A stretch of DNA of 64,000 nt from Lactuca virosa (GCA_928212115.1 CAKMRJ010005745.1:217835563-217899562); one strand, 5' to 3'. Shown: positions 30,290 through 42,751, numbered from the stretch's first letter. Numbers and translations are program-made. Notes: a model not told the origin generated them from the sequence alone.

Positions 30290-32730
30290 AAATTACCCAT
30301 AGAGTGGAGTAGATAAGCTATAACTTCAGCTTCTTAATTTTTTTTACTATCAACCTGCGAACTCAACATTTCAAGTAGATCAGAGCAAGAGCAAGGTTGC
30401 ATTTGAAGCATTTTAGACCACTCCATCAACCATTTTCATAGCTTCGAAACTACACAACAAGAAAAGAAAACATGACCTAGGCTCTCATCACCCAATAGAA
30501 GTGACACAAGCTCGATGAAACATTTATACCATGTTTTAGTAACTTTGGAAAGATGAGAATACTGTTTTTAAGCATCATCCACACAAAACAATTAACTTTT
30601 AATGGGATCCATTGTACCTGGTTAAAAAGAGTTCACCGTACCATCACCTTGTCCGTTAATGAGTAACCTTAGATCTTTAACCGAGAAGCCATTATCACCA
30701 TCACTTTTCCAATGCCATATGCATGCGCCACATGTAAAATTAACATTACCGATGCAATCCTTATTAGTCTCCAACGGATATAAATAAGGCAATCCACCTC
30801 GAATTATGATCAACATCATCATTAACTTTATCCAATACAAGGCAATCCTTGTTAGTCTCCAACGAATATAAATAAGGAAATAACTCTTTTAATGCAATGT
30901 TACCACACCAAGTATCTTTCCAAAAAAATGTTTTATCACCATTTCCAACCACCTTCTTAAACAACTCTGAAATAGAAATGCCTTTAACTTTCAATTCCAT
31001 GTTGATTTGAGATGTATTCAACCACACACCTTTCATGGATTTCTTGGCAAGAGGTTTACCATCAATAAGCTTTATCTTATGAATTGACTTTATGAAAAAC
31101 AAACCAAACGAATTATACCCACTCCTTAGCTACTGCCACCATTTGGTAAGAAGTGCCAAATTAGCCGAGTCAAGATTGACAACTCCAAGACCGCCTTTTT
31201 TCTTGGGTTTTGTAACAACATCCCAAGACATCCAATTTAACTTCTTTTTATCATCATCAGCTCCCCATAAGAACCTCTTCCTAATGCTATCAAGAAGGTT
31301 AAGAATCTTCCTCGGAGTTCTAAAAAGAGAAAAATAATAAAGATGTAAGCTATTAAGAACCGAGTTCACAAGTGTGAGACAACCGCCAAAAGATAAAGAT
31401 TTTGCCTTCCATTTTAATAATATTTTCTTAAATTTATCCACCACCAGATTCCAATTTTTGGCAAGCTTCATATTTTCCTCCACCGGAAGCTTCATATTTT
31501 TCATATTTTCCCCATCGGGAGCCCAAGATAAGCAAAAGGAAATAAAAGTGGCTCACACATAAGGATTCTAGCAAGTCTATTAACTTCCAAACTATCAACA
31601 CTAACTCCATAAATTTTACTTTTGTGTAAATTAACTTTCAAACCCGAGGCAAGGAAAAAACAACGAAACAATCTATTAAGGTTTACAAAATTAAGTTCCG
31701 ACCATTCTCCAACAAATGTCAAATCATCGACATACATAAGATGTGAGAAACATACCATTATTAGGAAGAGAAAGGCCCGGAAGTAATGAAGGTCACAAGC
31801 CGCCTCCACAGAAACATGCAATCCTTCCATAATGATAATAAAAAGAAATGATGCCAAAAGGTCACCTTGTCTAACCCCTCTCATAATCTTAAACTCCTTT
31901 GTAGGTGAGCCATTAATCAAAACCAACACCCTACTAAAAGAAAGACACCCCCTAATCCATCTTCTCAATTTCCACCCAAACTCCATTTGCTCCATAACTT
32001 AATCAAAGTACTCCCAAATCAAAGAGTCAAACGCTTTATCAAAACCAACTTTGAAAATTAATGGTTTTTTCTTCACCTTTTTAGTAATGCAACCACTGAC
32101 CATCCAAAATACTTCTTCCTCCAACATAGGTCGTTTGCTCCGGGCTAATGTTTTGTCCGAAACTTTTTATAAACGGTTAGCAAAACACTTTTGAGAACAC
32201 TTTATATAAGCATCCCACAAGGTTTATCAGCCTATAGTCTTTCAAACAAGTCATTGGTCTTCGGAATTAACAATATAAATGAAGAATTGTAGCCTCTGGC
32301 CAATATGTATATCTAAAGCATGAAAATCCTGAACAAACATAGTAACATCTCCTTTAATAAGATCCCAATAATTTTTCAAAAGTTTAATAGTAAAATCGTC
32401 CGAATCCGACGCCTTGCCATTCCCACGTCACCAAATAGCACTTATAAGTTCATCTTCAGAAAACGGAGCGACGAGTCGGCCCTTGTCCTCCTTCGAGACC
32501 CTGAATCTGCTACTAATTAATTTGGGATGATTGTACATAGGCTCACCGAACTTTTTTGAGAAGAAATCCCAAACCTCTTCCATAATTTTTGACGGATCAT
32601 TAACCCAAACCCATTCAATATTCAACCAATGTATGTGATTCTTTCTTTTATTATTATTAACGACACCATGAAAGACCTTTGAGTTGTCATCAGTGTCAAT
32701 ATCCCATATCAACGGAGGAGAAACCACTAA
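30290..32730 (-). pseudogene. LINE ORF2: reverse transcriptase and C-terminal region (decayed)
   Basis: Minus-strand fragments in order: WDIDTDDNSKVFHGVVNNNK, a linker with EEVWDFFSKKFGEPMYNHPK, APFSEDELISAIW (32428-32727); then RT with FKIMRGVRQGDLLASFLFII and the catalytic box YVDDLTF, LNLHKSK-like LKVNLHKSK and AYLGLPMG (31501-31995); then LLKWKAKSLSFGGCLTLVNS, RRFLWGADD-like RKRFLWGADD and KPKKKGGLGV (31130-31504); then VGNGDKTFFWKDTW (30764-31102). This is the L1 order of RT, thumb and zf-RVT-like region. Several stops and frameshifts separate the pieces, and the section between 31996 and 32427 is only weakly readable. It copied LINE RNA at the target site when active. Confidence 0.85.
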
Positions 32731-32789
32731 CGTCGCCGGAGAGAGAAAGTCGAAGAAAATGAAAAAACAAAGTAATGAAATCGGATGCG

Positions 32790-33651
32790 ATTTACAAATA
32801 TGATCTCAAGCAAAAAGCCATGTTCATGACGGTGATGAGAACTCAAAGTTCTTTTATGGTGTAGTTAATACTAATAAAAGAAAGAATCACATAATTGGGT
32901 TGAATATTGAAGAGTTTGTGTTAATGAACCGTAAAAAATTATGAGAAGTTAAATATCTTCTTACCATTTACTTCTACTTATATTCCTAGTCATGTGAAAT
33001 AGTGACAGGTGTCATATTTGAATAATATTAATTATATTTTAATACATTTGTCATCATTTCAAATGGGTAGACCGTATGATGATAAATAGGAAGAAAAATA
33101 GGAATATATTTAATTTCTCAAAAATTATTGAAGAGATTTGGGATTTCTTCTCAAATAAGTTCAGTGAGCCTGTGTACAATTGTCCCAAATTAATTGGTAG
33201 CAGATTCAAAGAGGTCTCGGAGGAGGAAACGCTCGTCGTTCCATTTTCTAAAGATGAAATTAAAAGTGTCAGATATCTGCCCCTCAATTCAACAACGTGA
33301 CAGAATTCTTACACTTTGTGGCAAATTGAGGTAATTGTCCACGGAAAAAGGAACGACTGAATGCAGTAGCATACGCACTCTTATGGTTCATTTGGATGGC
33401 TAGAAACACAAGGTGTTCAAACAAACAAGGATGCAGCCGGCACAAATTGCGGATGAGGTGATCTCCCAAACATATACGTGGTACAAATATAGAACTACTC
33501 AGGTGTTGAATAGGTGGATAGATTGGAGTATATCTCCATTTTGTTAACTTTTTGTATTACAATATTTTCTTGTATTTGCTCATGTTTTTAGCTACTTGCT
33601 AAGCATGTGACCCATTCTATATTAAAATATATTTGCCGTTTCAAAAAAAAA
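32790..33651 (+). pseudogene. Second LINE remnant, plus strand, internally deleted, with poly(A) tail
   Basis: Reads DENSKFFYGVVNTNKRKNH from about 32830, loses frame, then resumes with KIIEEIWDFFSNKFSEPVYN and VPFSKDEIKS (33120-33270), the same ORF2 region as the minus-strand LINE. It then jumps to an ORF2 end (AYALLWFIWMARNTR, 33370-33410), a short 3' UTR and an A run at 33640-33651. About 110 bp of unrelated sequence sits at 32945-33075. Confidence 0.75.
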
Positions 33652-36600
33652 AATGTGATTTGATGTCGTGGCCTGTGGGAATTACAAAGCGTCTAATATT
33701 GGATTCGTTTTAAAGCTATGAGATATTTACAATTTACAATTTTCTATAAAATAGTTTGTAATTTTTATATTATATATATTTTTAACAATTTTTAGTTAAA
33801 AATATATAATGATGATCGGAACTCGAAAGGACATATCGAATAGTATCTTGTCAATATGGTTTCACCAAAATGGAAATGGTTTTGTGTTTTGGGCCTTTTG
33901 GCAATGGCCTGCAAGATGGCGTTATTCAGGCCCATTGGAGAAACCATTTGCAATTTTGCATATGGACCATATGCGCCATGGATGTGCTACTGTGATATTC
34001 ATATTCATATCATGACACGAATCTATCATAAATTAAGTGACTTGATTACATAATCATGAAATGAAAATAATTATGAGCAAAATACGAAATTACTTATGTG
34101 ATGTTTATCATGAATTTGACTTGTTTAATGTTACATTATTATATCCACGTGAATATGGATTTTTTATTTATTTGTTTTTCTATAAATATTCAAATGAAGT
34201 CCATTACATCATTCAGTTTGAAAGAAACCTACAAAACTTAAACTTCATCATTTTGGATGAAAGATAAAAGTTGAGCAGAAATGAATCGATGTATCCTTCG
34301 TCTTCAAAGAAACTCAAAAAATGGCTCCACCTTTCATGAACAATTGTCTCCATTAACATCCTACATCTATTAAGAGAGATCAAGAACAAGAAACCTAGAA
34401 ATCATGTTTTATGATTTCGATTGGGTTCTTATCAGCTGCATATGTTGCTTTGTATTTAGGAAGCTTTCATGTGTTTTATCTAGATCAAAATATTAAACAA
34501 AGAAGTCACATGTATAATTGTCTCTCTCTACTCTTTGACTGTTGGAAAACAATACTTTTTTAAAATCATTTACCACTATAAATATAACACTCAACCATTT
34601 CAAAAGCAACACTTTCTCTCATATCTCATTCTATTTTTCTTCAGTTCCATTTCTTTTCTTTCTAATTCCATTTCCATGTATCCATTTTCCTTATCATCGT
34701 TGAATGTTAGTTGTCGTTTATCCTTTTTTGTCCAGCGTACGTACTAGTTTATTTTTTAATCCAAAAAAAATTTATGTTTAATTTTATTTTTAATTTTTTT
34801 ACTTTAAATTAGTAAAATGTTTAATTTAAAAAATAAAATAATAAAAAATTTAAGTGTGCTAGAATGAACGGGTTTTCATGTGTTATGGATTCAGATGAGT
34901 CAATATAAAAAAAAAATAGAAAAGAACTGACATGAAAATGATGTGACAAATGGATCTTAAGATATAAAAAATATGAACTCACTCCACCTAACGATTAATG
35001 ACCTTTTGGACTTTTTGCAATTCATACCTTTTTGGAATGCACAAGCTTAGATCGAATATGATTTTTGATAAAACCATGTCCGACTCGTATCTTTGGTTGT
35101 TTAGTCTATATTTGACATAATAGCTAAAATTTGTAAAATGATAGAAGATTATATAGAATATATTGAGTTTTTTTATATATAATTAATAAACAATATAATT
35201 GAGATCATAAAAAAAAAAAAAAAAAACTCAATAAGCTTTGTTGGAACATTAGTGTAAGTAGTTTTAAAAATAAACTTGTTAATAAACTATTTTTTCGTTT
35301 GCCAAATATGACAACCTAAAATGGCTAAAAAACTATACTAGTTGTTGCGAGACAAATATAATCCTTAATAGAAATTCTATACCGAAAGCTAAAACACATT
35401 GAGTAATTTGGTTGAAAAAACTAAAAATTGCTATATCCACTTTGTAATTTTGGGAGGAGAGAATCATTCCATTGCAATTCACTCAAACCACTCCACATCA
35501 ACTGCACTTCATATTTTCTCTCTTTTTCTCTTTCATATTTGCTAACGCACAACATATAGAAACTCTATTTTTTTCAACCCACTAAATTAAAAAAATACAA
35601 AACAACTAAGATACAACTCTTAAAGCATATGGTACAAGAGAAAAAGAAAGTAGAGAGAGAGGAGGAGGAGGATGTGGGTTGGTGAAACCTAAAAACAACT
35701 TTTTTCAACCGTTAACCAGTTCATATTATCATATATTTTAATTTTTTAATCATCTATAATTTTTTATCCATCAAACATTTGATAAGCAGATACATTTAAA
35801 TAATTTGAAATCAGTTTAAACAAATTTGGTAAAAATGACACGACCAAATAGTTGATTGAATTATTTAAAGCATTGAGAATTTTAATATTATTTTCCATTA
35901 GTTCAATGATAAACATGATGATGTAGATGGGACTTTAAAATTGAAAATAAGCTATTAATGATGATGTTGTGGAGCAATTCAACTCCAAACATGCTTCTCA
36001 AACAGTGTCCCACATTTGTCCCATCCAAGTTACCAGAATACCCCTTAAATACTTATTGTAGTATCCCAAAGGTCAAAATAGTCCATTTGGATGTGTGATG
36101 ATCATTGGGACTACAACTAATTAATCATGGTTAGGATCCCCCACACGTGTGAGTTTCAGTTAAACTAAACCTCCAAGTTGAGGGATTTGATTAGTTATGA
36201 ATGATGTGTAATCACATGCTTAACAGCTCAGCCCACTCACATGGCCCAGATACGATTTGGCCCATTTCCCAATTTATTTTCTTTAATTTCTGGTACCAAC
36301 TATGTCATATTAAAATTGGAAAAAATATTTTTAACTATTTTCTAGAAAAACTTTATATTAAATTTATTAGATGAGATATTTTAGATCCATTTATTTGAAA
36401 AGTTGTCTATTAGGGTGTCTTGCTTTCAAAATGAATAGAATTTCTGAACCTTCGTAGTAAATGGGTCAAAATACTAATACATCACTCTTCTATATAGCTT
36501 TTTGAAGAATATACATGCTAATTTTTACTATATAGTTTCTATGATAATGCATAATATACAAAACTTGAATATAATAAAATATGTTCAAAATGCCTTTACA

Positions 36601-36787
36601 AGTAACTCAACTAACCTGTATTAAAATCTACACACAAGTTACTCAACACGTCCTGTCCAACTATTTTTTTTTTCTATTTTAAACGTGATAATGACACAGA
36701 CTAATCTATTACATTTATAATGTTTTTTACATATTAACCAATAGTCAATCGAAAATCTATAAATATATGTTAAACCAAACGTTCCAA
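33652..36787. other. AT-rich intergenic DNA without recognisable genes
   Basis: About 3.1 kb with several A/T homopolymers (for example 35208-35226) and short ORFs (33809-34015, 34061-34267, 34535-34747) that show no known motif. A G-box-like cacacgtgtg lies near 36142 and a CT-rich stretch at 34590-34690, but no exon structure was found around them. Old degraded repeats are possible. Confidence 0.5.
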
Positions 36788-37514
36788 GGGTTAATGTCAT
36801 AAAAACCCTCAAGTTTTCAGGGTTTTGTCGGTTTTGTCCAAAGTTGAATTTTATGTCCGTTTTTACCCTAACATTTTCGGAAAAATGTTCGGTTTTACCC
36901 TTTTACCGGTAATAACAGGTTTTCCAGGTTACCATTATATTAAATTCGCAAAAAAACCCTTACGTTTACCTTTTTTTTTTTTTTTTTTGCATTTTTACCC
37001 TTAAGTTTATAATTTTTTTTCACTTTTACCCTAAGTATTTTTTTTTCATAATATACGTATTAATGCAGAAAAATCGTATTTATATACGAAAAAATGTTTA
37101 ATTAAATATCATATTTATATTTTGTTTAATGTTATATATATATTTGTTTGTTTGTTTGTGTGTGTGGTTTTGCAAGGTTCTACCATTTAAAAAGATAAAT
37201 AATATTTTTAGAATTATGAATACGTGTTTTATAGATATAGTTTTTAGAAGTATAAATATATATTTTTACATTTTTATATATTAATATGTATCTATACTTC
37301 TAAAAATATATTTATACTTAAAAAAAACATATATCAAAATACATATTTACACTTCTAAAAATATATGTATATACTTATATAAACATGTTTATGATTGAAC
37401 AAGTTTTTTTATTGATATTTATATTTTTAAATACATAAAAATACGTATTTGTAGTTTTAAAAACATATTAATTTGTTTTTTTTACATCTTAAATGGTTTA
37501 TCCAAGAAAAAAAC

Positions 37515-37601
<87 letters not shown>

Positions 37602-37942
37602 ATATATATATTATATATAACATTAAAAAAATGTAAATACAATATTTAATTAAATTTTTTTGTATATAAATATGCTTTTTCTACATGAATACGTATAATA
37701 TGAAAAAAAATACATAAGGTAAAAAGTGTAAAAAAATTATAAACTTAAGGGTAAAAACGTAAAAAATTTGTAAACTTAAGGGTTTTTTTGCAAAGTTAAT
37801 ATAATGGTAACCTGTTATCACCGGTAAAATGGTAAAACCGAACATTTTTTGGAAAATGTTAGGGTAAAAACGGACATAAAATTCAACTTTGGGCAAAACC
37901 GACAAAACCCTGAAAACTTGAGGGTTTTTATGACATTAGCCC
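36788..37942. mobile_element. Foldback MULE-type element with long terminal inverted repeats
   Basis: 1,155 bp with inverted ends of about 250 bp (gggttaatgtcataaaaacc on the left; gggctaatgtcat inverted on the right), and a perfect 10-bp duplication aacgttccaa (36778-36787 and 37943-37952). Long TIRs and a 9-11 bp duplication fit Mutator-like elements. No transposase. The centre is AT-rich with a CA/AT microsatellite (37517-37616). Confidence 0.85.
37517..37616. repeat. (CA)n(TA)n microsatellite
   Basis: About 14 CA units followed by long AT runs inside the foldback element. ORFs read across it are artefacts of the repeat. Confidence 0.95.
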
Positions 37943-37952
37943 AACGTTCCAA

Positions 37953-38574
37953 TCTGTGTTCATTCCATTTCATTATAGATTTTGTTTCTTCCAACGATTG
38001 AGGTGATGATCGATGGAATATTGATTGATTTCGTTTTATCGAGTACTTATTTCAGTCTTTGGGTCATGAGACATTAATTTGCGATGGTGGAACGATGTTA
38101 TCAAGGATCAATAGATAATCCTGAAGGAGAATGCACTCTTGTTAGAATAAAATGAGGAGGTGGTAATAGGAGAGGTATTTGATCGACTAGATCATAAGGT
38201 TGCACCACTCAATTCTAATTTTTCAAATTTAAAACAACTATCACATACCTATTTTATCTCGGTAATCCAACCATTTACGGGGGTTCATGAATTGTTGGAT
38301 CTTTATGCCAAATATGATACAATTACAGATATATTCATTGCTAGTTGAAGGTCAATAAGGAAAGATCTTTGGCCTCGTTTGCTTTGAAGGGTGGAGAAGG
38401 TTGATAATATTATACACAATGTTTTTCCTTTGTGGATTGGATATTACAAGATCTTTGCTTCTCTAGTAATATTTGAAATGAATGAGAATTATCAATCATT
38501 CCCAAATAAGAATAATCAACAAAAACATGTTAGTGAATTAAGAACGGGTATATGGAAAAAAGGAGACAACAAGG
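37953..38574 (+). other. Unassigned low-copy sequence before the hAT insertion
   Basis: Two ORFs of 62 and 76 codons (38160-38348 and 38391-38621) are near each other and could be pieces of a decayed reading frame. I recognise no domain. The same sequence continues at 40193 after the hAT. Confidence 0.35.
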
Positions 38575-38582
38575 GCGTAGAT

Positions 38583-40184
38583 CAGTGGCGAGGTTGTATA
38601 TTATCATGGTGGGTCACTTGACCCACCTTTTTTTTTCTTTTGTTAACAAGTTATATAGAACAAAAATATGTGACCTGCCTTATAAAAATTAAATGAATCA
38701 CCTTGGCAAAAAAATATCTATCTATAAATAATAAATCAGACTTTTAAAACCCATATCCCATATCTTACTAGCCCAATATTTTTTTAGGGTATAATCCGTA
38801 GCCCAACACAAATTAAATTAAAAAAAGAAAACGTGAATTAAGAATCGGCGTTTTACAATTCACAACACACGAAGTTGGGAACCCACATAATCAACGATCC
38901 GGTAAATATTCAAATTTGTACGCTAAATAAAATAGGACTATATAAGGAAATTCTATTTCTAAATTCCATTGGCATGTAAAGACCATAATAATGAATTGGT
39001 GATTCAAAATTCACACTTTCGCATTTCCGTTCACTGTTAATTACATTTGCTTTATTTTTTTTTTTTTTATTTTTTTTTTTTAAGTACTGTTTCATAATTT
39101 ATTTGTTCTAAAAAATCTAACTTCTAAGATTGTTAATTGTCAATGGACAAAATTTTGTCAATATTGAATGTTAACAGTGATTTTTCACTTTTTAATTGTT
39201 TCATGATTTTATAATAGGTTTTTTTTATGTTTCATTAGATGTGAATTGATTATTTGAATGTTATTCATTTGTTTGTTTATTTGATTGTGTTTGCTTCAGA
39301 AATTATAATCAAGAATGTATTTATTCAAGTTTTTTAGAAAGAATGATAAACACGTTATTAAAATCATGCATCGTCGAAAAGGTTCACAGGTTAGTAACAT
39401 TTGATATTACCAATTTGATTTATTTATTGTGTTTTGTCATTGGCATATTAAAAATTCTTTTATTTTCAGGTTAACATCTTGCACCACTACATGTTGATGT
39501 ATTTAAGGAGGTGATTGATATGCAACTTCAAGAGCTTACCATTGTTTTAATGAAGCCAACACGAAAGTACTTCTTTGCATATCTTGTTTGTGCCCGCGTA
39601 ATTCTTTCAAAGCCTTTGATTTGGATAAACTAATGGAAATGGATACACTTTATCAGGAAGAGTTTCGAACATAATATGATCTTCAAGTTCTTGAAATTGA
39701 ACTTAAAAATTACATTAAGGATGTGCGAGAAGATGAATGATTTAGTCAATTGAAGAGCATTGGAGAACTTACCAAAAAGATCGTTGAAGAACAGAAGCAT
39801 ATAATATATCATAAAGTCTATCTTCTCTTGAAACTTGCATTGATCTTACCCGTTGCAGCAGGGAGTGTGGAACGCGTATTTTCAACAATGAAGTTGGTAA
39901 AGACTAGTAATGATCAAAAAAATGGGTGATCAGTTTTTAAATGATAGTTTGGTATCATATATTGAAAAAAATATATTTTAGAAAGTACTAGTAATGATAC
40001 AATTGTGAAATTGTATCAACGTATAAGACTTCGTCGCGTACAATTGTAAGAACTTAATTTGTTTTGACTTATACAACTCGACCCGATCCGAACACGCAAT
40101 AGTTTTTCTTTTTATATTTTTCTTTTTTTATCGGCTTCATTTAAATAGTGACCTATGTAGTTTTACGTTCTAGACTCGCCACTG
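38583..40184 (+). mobile_element. hAT transposon with transposase remnant
   Basis: 1,602 bp; ends CAGTGGCGAG (left and, inverted, right); 8-bp duplications gcgtagat (38575-38582) and acgtagat (40185-40192), one mismatch. It carries a degenerate hAT transposase on the plus strand. Internally deleted relative to full-length members. Confidence 0.88.
39310..39985 (+). pseudogene. hAT transposase remnant (dimerisation domain)
   Basis: An N-terminal-like start (MYLFKFFRKNDKHVIK) near 39317 is followed, after a large deletion, by the C-terminal portion. That portion reads NEANTKVLLCISCLCPRNSF, FDLDKLMEMDTLYQEEF, then KLALILPVAAGSVERVFSTM and MGDQFLNDSLVSYIEKNIF. The last two blocks are the hAT family C-terminal dimerisation signature (LPVA..SVER.FS.MK) as found in plant ZMYM1-like transposases. 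Stops (for example after EEFRT and DVREDE) and the missing zinc-finger and DDE regions make it inactive. Confidence 0.82.
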
Positions 40185-40192
40185 ACGTAGAT

Positions 40193-40485
40193 CGTATGCA
40201 AATATGATGATTGAGAAACAGGAATTGTGAAAGTAAAAATGAAAACCAAACTATGATAATATCATATGGGCTTATCTAAAAACTAGAATTGCATGATCAT
40301 ATGACTCGTCAAAAGACACATTATTGCAATCTTCTTGGTTACATGAAAGAGTTATCGTTTGTAGCTAACATTCATGTCATGTGGAATAATGAATGTTTCA
40401 CAAATTCATATTACAAGAACCTAAGAGGGTTGTAGGCCATGTTGGATTTTATGATGACTAGTGCTTGTAACAACTTTAAAGTCTT
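40193..40485 (+). other. Unassigned sequence between the hAT and the truncated LTR
   Basis: Continues the sequence at 37953-38574. No open frame or known motif. It abuts the broken edge of the family A 5' LTR at 40486. Confidence 0.4.
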
Positions 40486-41950
40486 ATGTTTAATTTAGTT
40501 CCTAAGGGACCTAAAGTGTAATTGTAGTAAACACGAGTTCAAATTATAGAATTTCGACGTAACGAACTAAAAATATCATTATAACAAAACGCAGGACTTT
40601 TTATAATATTATGGATAAATGTTTTGACTTAATGAACTACACTATAACAAACAAACGAAATACAACAATGGTACGAATATTGGGCCTAGTACTTCCTATA
40701 CATGCTTATTGGGCCTTCGTGATCCATTTGTATGTTTATTGGGCCCAATATATTCATTACATGTCGATTGGGCCTTAGTGACCCAATTACATGCTTAATG
40801 GGCCTAAATTAGTCTTTACATGTCATTGGGCCTTAGTGGCCCATTTACATGCTAATTTAGCCTGGAATAAATCATCGTATGCTTAATGGGCTATAATGTG
40901 TCCACGTCATACTTAACAAGCCTGGAAATAACTTACATGTCTAATGGGCCATAATTGTCTTTTCTTCATGTTTGTTGGGCCTTATCCTTTCATATTCATG
41001 TATCATCTAGTGTTTGAAATTCTAAATACATATAACGTATACATATTCATGTGGCAATAATTGGAATCTAGTCAGACTTGTCGGTTGACTCCATTGAGTG
41101 TATGGCCGTAGCATGTAGTTATAATCAGAGTCTCCTGGAGGCAGAGCGAGAGTTTGTGTATAGATCTATACGGGGGTGACTCCCCCACACCTGAGCTGTT
41201 CGCTACAGTTAGACTAGGCCAGTCTAGGGTGACAAAACCTTGATCAAACTCCGGCGTTTGGAAAAATGCCAAGACAAGCAATTCAGTCACTATCATGCAT
41301 GGTTATAACGACTCATATAGAGATCCAATACCATCACGACTTTACGGAAATCAAAAATCTGTAAATCATATTAATACAAAACAAATCATACTATAATGCA
41401 AAGACTACAACATTTTTATAAATCAGAAAATATCGGATTTTCTGGGGAATTACTATTATTCATTACCTTCTATTTACAACAAATATAATACAAGGAAATT
41501 TTGGATCGTTTACTTATACATGTTTTTACTATGAAATTCACGCATGCATCTGTACTCGATTTTCACATCATTTTTCAGACTTTTTACAGAAAATATCGGA
41601 TTTTCTGGGTTTTACAAACAATACAAAATCTTTCATTCAAATATGCTTATGAACTCACCAACATTATATATGTTGACCGTTTTCAAAATAACTTGTATTC
41701 TCATGTAACCGTTAAGCAGAAGAACCTTCAAGTGTGTGAATTTATTTTGTGTAATGTCACTCATCGTACTATTAATATTTTGGAATTATGTAACCTAAGA
41801 CAATGTACTTGATGTGAACAATACCAGTTGTAATATGTAATGTTTGGTGATGATTGTGTTATGTTTCATGTATATTCATTGTGATGATATTTCAATTGAT
41901 AGTCACACGATCCCTCAGACGTTTCCGCCGTCTTGTTCGGGGGTGTGACA
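40486..41950 (+). repeat. 5' LTR of the young family A element (5' part deleted)
   Basis: Matches 49587-51050 almost base for base and ends GGGGGTGTGACA. The first 1.8 kb of the LTR (as in 47770-49586) is absent; the break lies in ..gtcttatgttt. It carries a run of TTGGGCC-containing units (40680-40985) and the complement tatgaactcacc at 41648-41659. Because promoter and donor lie in the missing part, this copy cannot start the element's own transcription normally. Confidence 0.9.
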
Positions 41951-42286
41951 GGTTGGTATCAGAGCATTGTTTATAGTGAACTGGCATATCTAACCATGCT
42001 TGATATGCAACTATAAATACAATGGGACTAAAACACTTTGAATAAAGTGCATACAATAAAACAATAACATTAAAAGTCTCTAGAGGAAATGGAACGTTGT
42101 GATTAAACCCGGGCACTTATGTAGTTATATTGGGGGTAAATATAGTCTGATAAACTATATTTATTCAAAATATGACCAACATGTGTTTGGGGGTAATTAT
42201 GGCGGGAAATTGACCTAGAAACTTACCTCATATCCAAAACTTCTCAGGAATTTAAACATAAATAATGAAAATACTATAGGAGTATT
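41951..42286 (+). other. Primer-binding site and leader of the young family A element
   Basis: ggttggtatcagagc immediately after the LTR is a tRNA-iMet primer-binding site. The leader to about 42290 is non-coding. Confidence 0.85.
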
Positions 42287-42751
42287 TTGAAATTTTATAT
42301 ACACCCCTTTTACACACTTCTCACTCCCAGCTTCTCGCGAAGCCACCATGGATGGAGCGCATCAGGGCATTTTTTCCACCAGAACCTAGTGGATCACGGA
42401 GAGATTGAAGAAGACCCCGTGGTAGGACTAGAGGCAGCCTCTGACCTTGAGGGTGAGGAGTATACAGATATGGACTATGAGTTTGACGAGACTGATGACG
42501 ACGAAGAGGACGATAAGAACACTGATGAAGTTCTCGGCGAGCCTCCTACCACAGAAGTGCATCAGGACCACCCTATACCGCCAAGGAACTCCATTGGTGG
42601 AACCCCCTCTTCGGAAGAAGAAATTGCCGCTCTTCGACAGCAGCTGCTGGCAATGGAGACACGAGCCGTGCGAGCGGAACAGGAAAGGGATGATGTCATT
42701 AGAGAAATGACCGAGATGGCTAATTTAGTAGCGCAACATATTGGAATATGA
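42287..42751 (+). pseudogene. Accessory acidic/coiled-coil ORF upstream of gag (unknown function)
   Basis: An ORF between the leader and gag. Visible: an acidic stretch (MDYEFDETDDDEEDD) and a C-terminal heptad-like segment (EEEIAALRQQLLAMETRA, EQERDDVIREMTEM) that should form a coiled coil. The listed frame begins at 42287, but an ATG in a much stronger context (gccaccatgg) lies at 42348 in another frame and stops after 13 codons. A small indel has probably split the original ORF. It has no zinc knuckle or protease motif. Extra ORFs before gag occur in some plant Ty3 lineages; I know of no function here. Confidence 0.55.

Larger units (their letters stand above)
28266..32735 (-). mobile_element. 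L1-type LINE, minus strand, 5'-truncated and interrupted
   Basis: The minus strand ends in a poly(A) tail (T run at 28266-28273), with ORF2 fragments up to 32730. The 3' region is split by a hAT element (28434-30209). There is no endonuclease domain or ORF1, so the copy is truncated. The 5' end faces another LINE copy on the plus strand, head to head, across a short spacer. Confidence 0.82.

Noticed and set aside
28240..33660. tgtgattt on both sides of the LINE pair as a single target duplication
   Set aside because: The left copy lies about 18 bp from the T run and is short and AT-rich; not strong enough to claim one insertion event.
33809..34747. Short ORFs as host genes
   Set aside because: No recognisable motif, no splice-linked exons and no homologous frame elsewhere in the window.
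37457..37642. ORF over (CA)n(TA)n
   Set aside because: Microsatellite translation (Tyr-Ile and Cys-Val runs). The same applies to 54518-54797, 59075-59269 and 60001-60252.
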